10,674 bases of DNA, from the NCBI GenBank assembly GCA_031262565.1, contig JAISHL010000040.1, positions 1-10,674 on the forward strand, written 5' to 3'. Shown here piece after piece: positions 6,206 to 10,674 of this stretch. Made by a program: the position numbers and the translations under genes. How positions within the stretch are numbered: the first letter of the stretch is position 1; the number at the start of each line of letters is the position of its first letter. The stretch comes from Candidatus Nomurabacteria bacterium. GTDB lineage: Bacteria; Patescibacteriota; Saccharimonadia; Saccharimonadales; Saccharimonadaceae. The notes below the pieces were generated by a model that was not told where the DNA came from, did not search any database, and saw only the letters and a program-made list of their open reading frames with translations.

Positions 6206-6448
6206 ATGGAAAATGCGTGCAGTAGTCCTAGAAATCGAGAGATATTTGACCATTATTTAGAGGCAAAAACTAAGTCTTCTAGAAGGAGATTATCTGAACA
6301 ATGTATGAAAATTTGTCTTGAATGCAATGACTTTTTGGAGTGTGCAGATAGAGTAAAAAGTGCAAGTGCGGATAAATTTGTTCTGTCGGCGGAGAAGAAA
6401 GACGGCGGAAAAATGTTATCGTATTACGTTCATAGTAGCGATTTATAG
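6206..6448 (+). CDS. Small four-cysteine protein, WhiB/Wbl-like
   Basis: An 80-residue protein with four cysteines in the order Cys5-x31-Cys37-x2-Cys40-x5-Cys46. The spacing Cx2C-x5-C, an earlier single Cys near the N-terminus, a following Phe (ACSSPRNREIF) and the local shape KICLECNDFLECADRV resemble WhiB-like (Wbl) proteins. These are [4Fe-4S] transcription regulators of Actinobacteria and their phages. M. tuberculosis WhiB1 has its last three ligands at the same residue numbers. The GVWGG turn typical of Wbl proteins is not seen; only KKDGGKM follows. There is a basic patch KSSRRR (23-28) and a polar C-terminus. Arginine codons are mostly AGA or AGG (five of six), unlike the CGN-rich neighbours, which hints at transfer. 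I chose the ATG at 6206 because it sits at the transcription start of a perfect promoter; an ATG at 6179 lies inside that promoter. The 3' end overlaps tktC tail to tail by 6 bases. That the ORF is a gene is likely; Wbl homology and cluster binding are inference. Confidence 0.6.
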   Translation: MENACSSPRNREIFDHYLEAKTKSSRRRLSEQCMKICLECNDFLECADRVKSASADKFVLSAEKKDGGKMLSYYVHSSDL

Positions 6449-7411
6449 CCAGCTAGCTAAGATATTAGCGATTTTTGGTGCAGTTAAGCCGTAAAAATCT
6501 AACAATTCGTCAGCTGCGCCAGATTGACCAAAACGGTCGTTGATGCCGATAATTTTCATTAGTGTTGGTGAATTTTGCGATAATAATTCCGCGACCGCCG
6601 AGCCAAATCCTCCTGCGATTTGATGTTCTTCGACGGTGACGACGCGACCAGTTTTGCGTGCGGATTGTAAAATTGTCTCAGAGTCCAGCGGTTTAATTGT
6701 TGGACAATGGACGACTTCGGCGAAAATGCCTTGTTTTTCCAAAATCTGCGCCGCTAATAAAGCTTGCGCGGTCATCGTGCCAGTTGTGCAAATTGAAACA
6801 TCCGAGCCTTCGCGCAAAACGTAGGCTCGACCAATCTCAAACGGCGAATTGTCGCTAGAAAAAATCGGTGACGGCGCGCGTGCGAGTCGAAGATAATTTG
6901 GACGAGAATCTTTAGCGCAAGCGACGGCGACTTTCTCGGCTTCAACTGAATCACCTGGCGCGACAACGATCATATTCGGCAAACTTCGCATCAGGGCGAT
7001 ATCCTCTAAAATCTGGTGAGCTGCGCCATCTGGTCCAGCATTTACGCCCGCGTGTGAGCCGACGATTTTAACTGGCATATTGTTTAGGCATATTGAAGTG
7101 CGAATTTGCTCCCAGCAACGCCCAGGGGAAAACGCAGCATAAGCGGCGGCGAACGGAATCATACCCATACTTGCCATACCGCTGGCGATTGTTACTAAAT
7201 TCTGCTCCGCGATGCCGACTTCAACAAAACGCTCAGGAAACTCTTTGATAAATTCACCAAGTCCAACCGAGTCGCCGACATCACCAGTTAACGCCACAAC
7301 CTTTTCGTTATTTCGCGCCACCTCAACTAAGCCCTCGCCAAAACCCTCGCGCACCGCCTTGTTTTCAAAATCGCCCCGTAAAAATCTCTCATTCAAATTA
7401 AAATCAATCAT
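6443..7411 (-). CDS. tktC: Transketolase, C-terminal subunit
   Basis: This is the pyrimidine-binding and C-terminal half of a split transketolase (322 residues), which pairs with the N-terminal subunit to move two-carbon units between sugar phosphates using thiamine diphosphate. Key parts are ALTGDVGDSVG (40-50), EVGIAEQNLV (64-73) with the cofactor-activating Glu69, AAYAAFSPGRCWEQIR (89-104) and GPDGAAHQILEDIALMR (127-143). A later FGQSGAADELLDFYGL is the usual C-terminal substrate and dimer segment. The start at 7411 overlaps the tktN stop by eight bases (ATGATTGA) and has GGAGG nine bases upstream. An in-frame ATG at 7459 would add residues with no family similarity. Split transketolases are known in archaea, many Firmicutes and CPR bacteria. 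Confidence 0.94.
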   Translation of the reverse strand: MIDFNLNERFLRGDFENKAVREGFGEGLVEVARNNEKVVALTGDVGDSVGLGEFIKEFPERFVEVGIAEQNLVTIASGMASMGMIPFAAAYAAFSPGRCWEQIRTSICLNNMPVKIVGSHAGVNAGPDGAAHQILEDIALMRSLPNMIVVAPGDSVEAEKVAVACAKDSRPNYLRLARAPSPIFSSDNSPFEIGRAYVLREGSDVSICTTGTMTAQALLAAQILEKQGIFAEVVHCPTIKPLDSETILQSARKTGRVVTVEEHQIAGGFGSAVAELLSQNSPTLMKIIGINDRFGQSGAADELLDFYGLTAPKIANILASWL

Positions 7412-8291
7412 ATTTTTCCGCCTCCAATTGCGATAATGCGCTACGTATTTCGTCGTCATTCAAAGCTTTGCCGTGCCAATGATAATCGCCCTCCATAAAA
7501 TCCACGCCTTTTCCAGGTATCGTATGCGCCAAAATTACCGTCGGTTGATCAAGATTTTTATGTGCCAGCGAGCAAGCGTCAATAAATTCCGCTGGATCGT
7601 TTCCGTTGATCTGTAAAACTTGCCAGCCAAAACTCTCAAATTTCCTATCTAGCGGTTCAAGCGGCATAACATCCTCGGTGTCGCCGTCAAGTTGAATATG
7701 ATTTCGATCAACAATCGCGATGAGATTATTGAGGTGATTTTTACTGGCGAACATCGTCGCCTCCCAAATATTACCTTCGTCCAACTCACCATCACCCAAC
7801 GTGCAATAAACTTTTCGTTGCTCGTTTTTGTCAAAATATTTCAACGCGTAAGTCATGCCTGCCGCTTGCGACAAGCCTTCGCCGAGCGGTCCAGATGTAT
7901 TTTCAATCCATGATAAACGATTTCGCTCTGGGTGTCCCTGTAAGCGCGAGCCAAATTTGCGCAAAGTCCACAATTCTTTTTCTGAAATCGCGCCAATTTC
8001 TGCCAAACTGGCGTAAAAAACTGGCGCCGTGTGACCATTGCTAATCACCAAAATATCGCGATCAGGCGATTTTGGATTGTCTAAATCGTAGTGCAAAACG
8101 TCAAAAAACAGCGCGGCGTAAATGTCCGCCAAACCAAGCGCGCCCGCAGGATGCCCCGAGCCAGCTGTCGCCAGCATTTTTATAATATTGATGCGAATAT
8201 TGCGCGCGTGGCGATTTATCTCGTGAATCGAGGCGTGATGTTCCAAATTACTCACAATCGCCCCGCTCGTCATTTTGAATATCGTCATCAT
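7404..8291 (-). CDS. tktN: Transketolase, N-terminal subunit
   Basis: This half binds the diphosphate of thiamine diphosphate. From the ATG at 8291 it has 295 residues. Recognisable segments are INIIKMLATAGSGHPAGALG (34-53), ISNGHTAPVFYASL (83-96), RLQGHPERN (116-124), GPLGEGLSQAAGMTYAL (134-150) and the ThDP motif GDGELDEGNIWEA (166-178) ending in VDRN (194-197). TIPGKGVDFMEGDYHWHGKAL (257-277) holds the conserved His near the C-terminus. The start is uncertain: ATGs at 8291, 8288 and 8273 lack an SD and lie only 7-25 bases after the predicted transcription start. A GTG at 8255 would give MSNLEHH, a more usual N-terminal length (283 residues), and overlaps the end of a possible leader ORF. 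The gene is transcribed together with tktC. Confidence 0.93.
   Translation of the reverse strand: MMTIFKMTSGAIVSNLEHHASIHEINRHARNIRINIIKMLATAGSGHPAGALGLADIYAALFFDVLHYDLDNPKSPDRDILVISNGHTAPVFYASLAEIGAISEKELWTLRKFGSRLQGHPERNRLSWIENTSGPLGEGLSQAAGMTYALKYFDKNEQRKVYCTLGDGELDEGNIWEATMFASKNHLNNLIAIVDRNHIQLDGDTEDVMPLEPLDRKFESFGWQVLQINGNDPAEFIDACSLAHKNLDQPTVILAHTIPGKGVDFMEGDYHWHGKALNDDEIRSALSQLEAEKYD
7421..7425 (-). promoter_or_regulatory. Shine-Dalgarno of tktC inside tktN
   Basis: On the minus strand GGAGG (7425-7421) lies nine bases before the ATG at 7411. It is within the last codons of tktN, so tktC can be initiated independently or by coupling. It decides the start at 7411 over 7459. Confidence 0.7.
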
Positions 8292-8298
8292 TAGTCAT
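8248..8298 (-). CDS. Possible 16-codon leaderless leader ORF before tktN
   Basis: The ATG at 8298 lies exactly six bases after the TATAAT, as in the leaderless genes of this window. In that frame 16 codons follow (MTNDDDIQNDERGDCE) before TAA at 8250-8248. The stop overlaps the GTG candidate start of tktN at 8255, so ribosomes finishing the leader could re-initiate there. It may instead be chance, with tktN starting at 8291. No similarity to known leader peptides is recognised. Confidence 0.25.
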   Translation of the reverse strand: MTNDDDIQNDERGDCE

Positions 8299-8304
8299 AA
8301 GCCT

Positions 8305-8333
8305 ATTATAACAAATTTTAATTACAAAAACAA
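8305..8333 (-). promoter_or_regulatory. Promoter of the tktN-tktC operon
   Basis: On the minus strand TGTTATAAT (8313-8305) is a perfect extended -10, with a partial -35 TTGTTT (8333-8328) at 17 bp. The expected start of transcription is near 8298, only seven bases before the first tktN ATG. Confidence 0.7.
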
Positions 8334-8350
8334 AAATCGCACAGATTTTT
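8325..8350 (-). terminator. Terminator of the TPR gene
   Basis: On the minus strand AAAAATC (8350-8344) pairs with GATTTTT (8338-8332) around a 5-base loop, followed by TTTTTGTTTTTG-like sequence. The stem is AT-rich. It overlaps the -35 region of the tktN promoter, so the two signals are packed back to back. Confidence 0.5.
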
Positions 8351-8377
8351 CCGCGCAATTATACTACTTTTAGAAAA

Positions 8378-9034
8378 TTAAATCTGCACTTTTTGTGGTT
8401 GTTTGACGCGAGTGCGATTGCCACGCTCAATCATTTTTGCAGCGACGGCGTATAATTTCTCGGCACGCTCATCTTGTCCGTCGCGCGATAATGCGTCCGC
8501 CAATAATTCCACGCTTTGTGGATTTTTCTCCAGCTCAACGGCGCGTTCCAGATGTTGAATAACTAATTTTGTTCGCCCCTCTGATTCCAAAACCTTGGCG
8601 TAGGCAATGTGACGCGAAGCAACATTTTCTTCAATTTGTAAAGCTTGCTCAAACGCCTGAGCGGCTTTGTCGAGCTTGCCAGTTTCATAATAAATCAAGC
8701 CGACGTTATGAAGTGACGAAGCGGATGGTTGCAAACTTTGCGCAATCTCAAAACACTCAATCGCGTCGTCATACTGATGTTGCTTGGCGTATAAAATTCC
8801 CAAACGACTATACGCGCGCGCGTTTCGCTCGTCGACCCTAAGCAAAGTCAACAAAGCTTTTTCGGCGCGTAGATATTTTTTCTCTTTGATGGACTTTTGC
8901 GAAATATCCCAAAGTTTGTCCAGCTGATCTGTCAGCTTTGACGAGCGTTTATCTGCTGGCTTGGTTCGCTCGCGCCAAAAAATCGCCAGCACGCCGAGCG
9001 CTATAATCATGATAATTCCGAAAAATCCTGACAT
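8378..9034 (-). CDS. Membrane-anchored TPR-repeat protein
   Basis: The 218-residue protein begins with one hydrophobic segment (about residues 3-20, FFGIIMIIALGVLAIFW) followed by positive residues (RERTKPADKR). This suggests a single N-terminal membrane anchor with the rest in the cytoplasm. Tetratricopeptide repeats then run from about residue 50 to 200, with typical helix pairs such as ARAYSRLGILYAKQHQYDDA and SSLHNVGLIYYETGKLDKA, each with a Gly/Ala/Tyr pattern, plus weaker repeats after. TPR domains bind other proteins; the partner is unknown. The gene begins 20 bases after holB and has its own near-leaderless promoter there, so it can be transcribed with holB or alone. Topology resembles small TPR proteins of cell-envelope or pilus assembly, but nothing here proves such a role. 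Confidence 0.85.
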   Translation of the reverse strand: MSGFFGIIMIIALGVLAIFWRERTKPADKRSSKLTDQLDKLWDISQKSIKEKKYLRAEKALLTLLRVDERNARAYSRLGILYAKQHQYDDAIECFEIAQSLQPSASSLHNVGLIYYETGKLDKAAQAFEQALQIEENVASRHIAYAKVLESEGRTKLVIQHLERAVELEKNPQSVELLADALSRDGQDERAEKLYAVAAKMIERGNRTRVKQPQKVQI

Positions 9035-9042
9035 TTAGGAAT

Positions 9043-9051
9043 ATTTTAGCA
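9043..9051 (-). promoter_or_regulatory. Extended -10 promoter of the TPR gene
   Basis: On the minus strand TGCTAAAAT (9051-9043) is an extended -10, eight bases before the ATG at 9034. The transcript would have no leader or one of about two bases. No SD precedes the ATG. Confidence 0.5.
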
Positions 9052-9054
9052 CAT

Positions 9055-9912
9055 TTAGAAGTTTAGCGCCAGATTTAGCAGTTGCGTTTTAACGTTGCCA
9101 TTCGCCGACAGATTTTCAATTGTAGCGGAAATCAGATTTAACTTTTCGGCTGGATTTTTGATTTTTTGCGCCATTAAAATAACGAGCTTCGCGATATTTT
9201 GCACGAGAATCAGCGCGTCGTCGTGTGTGGTTGTGGTGACGACGGTTTTTAGGCGTTGCGCCATACTTCCCTGTAAAAAAGTTTTCGCGGTTTCCATAGT
9301 GGCGGCACTATCTCTAAAATATTGCTCATCGGTCAAGAGTCGCGTCATTTCGGCAGGTTTGCCTGTTGCTAAGAATTTGATCTGAGCCAATCTACTCTTG
9401 TCTTTATTAGTAGATTCTGAACTAAATTCAGAATGACAAATCGCATCAAAAACTTTTTCGTAAATCTCGCCTGACGTCGGCAAAACTTTAATCTCCTGCG
9501 CGCGAGATAAAATTGTCAGCGGTAATTTTGCGGATATGTGCGACGTTAAGATGTAGAAAATGTGAGCATTCGGCTCTTCCAATAATTTCAAAAAAGCCTG
9601 TGGTGCATCAATCGTCATCTTGTCGGCGTCGTCAATGATGATTGCAAAATTTTCTGCGCGCTGTGTTCGTGTCAACTCGTGTAGGTTACGAATATCTTCA
9701 ACGTTAATCGTCGCGGTTTTTTGTGTATTGTGCAGTTTTGGTGAGATAAAAAGCGTGTTTGCGCCAGCGATTTCGTGCGCCAGCGACTGCGCAATCGTCC
9801 CCAATCCTACGCCATTTTCACCCGTTAATAATAACGCATGCGTCGGTTGTCGTAAATAATTTTCCAAAGTTTTTTGCGTAGTCTGATGTAAAATCAAGTC
9901 GTCAAAATTCAT
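9055..9912 (-). CDS. holB: DNA polymerase III delta-prime subunit (clamp loader, HolB-like)
   Basis: This 285-residue protein resembles the delta-prime clamp-loader subunit, which with delta and tau/gamma loads the beta sliding clamp on DNA. The N-terminal AAA+ fold shows HALLLTGENGVGLGTIA (25-41), a Walker A in which the Lys is Leu, as expected for a non-ATP-binding delta-prime. Walker B is seen as FAIIIDDADKM (89-99), then APQAFLKLLEEP (103-114). The sensor/SRC-like motif is LSRAQ (135-139), with Ala-Gln where most family members have Cys-Gln. Residues 159-169 (CHSEFSSESTN) are encoded by an in-frame repeat element. The ATG at 9912 overlaps the stop of the reductase gene by four bases (ATGA), so translation is likely coupled. 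Confidence 0.88.
   Translation of the reverse strand: MNFDDLILHQTTQKTLENYLRQPTHALLLTGENGVGLGTIAQSLAHEIAGANTLFISPKLHNTQKTATINVEDIRNLHELTRTQRAENFAIIIDDADKMTIDAPQAFLKLLEEPNAHIFYILTSHISAKLPLTILSRAQEIKVLPTSGEIYEKVFDAICHSEFSSESTNKDKSRLAQIKFLATGKPAEMTRLLTDEQYFRDSAATMETAKTFLQGSMAQRLKTVVTTTTHDDALILVQNIAKLVILMAQKIKNPAEKLNLISATIENLSANGNVKTQLLNLALNF
9389..9437. repeat. Palindromic repeat element inserted in frame in holB
   Basis: ATTCTGAA (9414-9421) and TTCAGAAT (9427-9434) form a perfect 8-bp palindrome with a 5-base loop, followed by GAC. Directly beside it AATCTACT (9389-9396) and AGTAGATT (9409-9416) form a second 8-bp inverted repeat. The sequence GTCATTCTGAATTT...CAGAATCT is a motif I recognise as a dispersed palindromic repeat in several bacterial groups. 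Its usual in-frame peptide begins CHSE(F/L)xSES, as here. Confidence 0.65.
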
Positions 9913-10598
9913 TTCATAACCTTATATTTCAAATTCAGATACGAATTATCTAAAACTTTACATTCAATCAGTTCTAAAATACCTAAATTACTCAAATTGT
10001 CAGGATTTTTACCGCCGATCAATGTAGCAACATCTTTCCCGCCTACCAATAAAGGCGCGACGACGATGTTGATATAGTCAACCAGTTTCTCGCGCAATAA
10101 GACTCCGTTCAAAGTTCTGCCAGATTGAATCGTAATACGATCAGTCTTCCAACTGCTTTTCATAACTTCAAATAAACTTGTAAAATCAATTTTGTCGCGA
10201 TAAAAGATTTTTGATACGTTGCCGTAATGATTTTTATTATCAAAGGTTTCGTAGTTCTCGTTAGTTGTCACAATTATGAGCCGCGCTAATTTTTGTGATA
10301 AATAGGTTATTCCTGATTCGGTTAAATGTTGTCGATTGTCGACTACTATAAAACTGACAGGCGTTTTTTTAGGTGCCCCACTCTTTTTATTTACGCCAGT
10401 TTTTACTAAAACACGCGCCGAGATAAACGACCATAAGTCAGTGGTTTGTTCGATATCATAATATTGTTGCAAACCATCTCTGATCATAGGGATTTCTGGT
10501 AAATCTTTATCAAAATCAAAGCTATCGTCGACGCCAGTGCTAATTTTTCCATCAACACTCATTAACATAAATAACGTATTTACTGTGCGGTTATTCAT
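9909..10598 (-). CDS. RibD C-terminal / dihydrofolate reductase-like protein
   Basis: A 229-residue protein of the RibD-C fold, shared by NADPH-dependent riboflavin-pathway reductases and dihydrofolate reductase. The N-terminus VNTLFMLMSVDGKIS (6-20) is typical. A later segment reads SGRTLNGVLLREKLVDYINIVVAPLLVGGKD, matching the family's GGxxLNxxLLxxxLVDE...PxLxGG pattern, though the first Gly pair is SerGly here. There is no deaminase domain, so it is not a full RibD. No riboflavin or folate gene is near, and substrate cannot be assigned. It is the first gene of a likely unit with holB (four-base overlap). The ATG at 10598 lies six bases after a TAAAAT, indicating a leaderless mRNA. Confidence 0.85.
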   Translation of the reverse strand: MNNRTVNTLFMLMSVDGKISTGVDDSFDFDKDLPEIPMIRDGLQQYYDIEQTTDLWSFISARVLVKTGVNKKSGAPKKTPVSFIVVDNRQHLTESGITYLSQKLARLIIVTTNENYETFDNKNHYGNVSKIFYRDKIDFTSLFEVMKSSWKTDRITIQSGRTLNGVLLREKLVDYINIVVAPLLVGGKDVATLIGGKNPDNLSNLGILELIECKVLDNSYLNLKYKVMK

Positions 10599-10604
10599 AA
10601 AACC

Positions 10605-10613
10605 ATTTTAACA
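10605..10613 (-). promoter_or_regulatory. Extended -10 promoter of the RibD-like gene (leaderless)
   Basis: On the minus strand TGTTAAAAT (10613-10605) ends six bases before the ATG at 10598. No good -35 is seen at 17 bp and there is no SD. The element lies just after the stop of the upstream gene. Confidence 0.6.
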
Positions 10614-10619
10614 CGTCTT

Positions 10620-10674
10620 TCAAGACTTGTTTCGTCGTTTCTCAACTTCATTTTGAAATTCTTCTGGCAAATCT
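10620..10674 (-). CDS. C-terminal end of an unidentified gene (cut by window edge)
   Basis: On the minus strand a frame from 10673 reads DLPEEFQNEVEKRRNKS and ends in TGA at 10622-10620. Codon use and the charged helix-like ending suit a real C-terminus. It stops 21 bases before the next ATG. Another frame from 10672 stays open to a TGA overlapping that ATG, but its codons look less coding-like. Too little is visible to name the protein. Confidence 0.4.
   Translation of the reverse strand, partial: DLPEEFQNEVEKRRNKS

Noticed and set aside
7412..7459. Longer start of tktC at 7459
   Set aside because: It lies deep inside tktN, has no SD, and the residues do not resemble transketolase. GGAGG points to 7411.
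1..10674. Use of UGA as glycine (alternative genetic code of some CPR lineages)
   Set aside because: TGA is a true stop for the PfkB kinase, tktN and the RibD-like gene, and no conserved protein here is interrupted by TGA.
1..10674. CRISPR arrays, insertion sequences, tRNA or rRNA genes
   Set aside because: No regularly spaced repeats, transposase motifs, or recognisable tRNA/rRNA sequences were seen on either strand.

Overview
The window looks like a chromosomal segment of a Candidate Phyla Radiation bacterium, most likely Saccharibacteria (TM7). Supporting signs are compact gene packing, overlapping starts and stops, a transketolase split into two genes, a Gram-positive-type class I fructose-bisphosphate aldolase, a type IV pilus PilB ATPase, and many genes without a Shine-Dalgarno (SD) site. 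TGA is used as a stop (pfkB-family gene, tktN, ribD-like gene) and no gene reads through TGA. The code is therefore standard bacterial, not the UGA=Gly code of Gracilibacteria or Absconditabacteria. The phylum call is inference; there is no rRNA gene here.

Layout, left to right. Bases 1-210 (+) are the acidic C-terminus of an unidentified protein, followed by a clear intrinsic terminator. Next come trmD (tRNA m1G37 methyltransferase) and a GrpB/UPF0157-family gene overlapping it by one base, both on +. A 345-base gap (1523-1867) holds terminator hairpins and a weak sRNA candidate. On the minus strand lie rplS (ribosomal protein L19 with a long Ala/Glu tail), pilB, then the two-gene operon fba-pfkB family. 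A small + strand gene (6206-6448) has a four-cysteine pattern like that of WhiB/Wbl iron-sulfur regulators. It sits between that operon and the minus-strand operon tktN-tktC. Further minus-strand genes are a membrane-anchored TPR protein, holB (DNA polymerase III delta-prime), a stand-alone RibD-C/DHFR-like reductase, and the last codons of one more gene at the right edge.

How the genes fit together. fba, the PfkB kinase and the split transketolase cover the fructose-bisphosphate and pentose-phosphate exchange reactions. No transaldolase or PfkA is seen in the window. trmD, rplS and holB are housekeeping translation and replication genes. PilB drives pilus extension, fitting an episymbiotic lifestyle.

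The most notable regulatory pattern is that trmD, pilB, the ribD-like gene and the WhiB-like gene each have a -10 hexamer ending exactly six bases before the ATG, so their mRNAs should be leaderless. fba, rplS and tktC instead carry SD sequences. Most promoters are of the extended -10 type (TGnTATAAT-like). Two dispersed-repeat signatures are present: one just upstream of the trmD promoter and one inserted in frame in holB.
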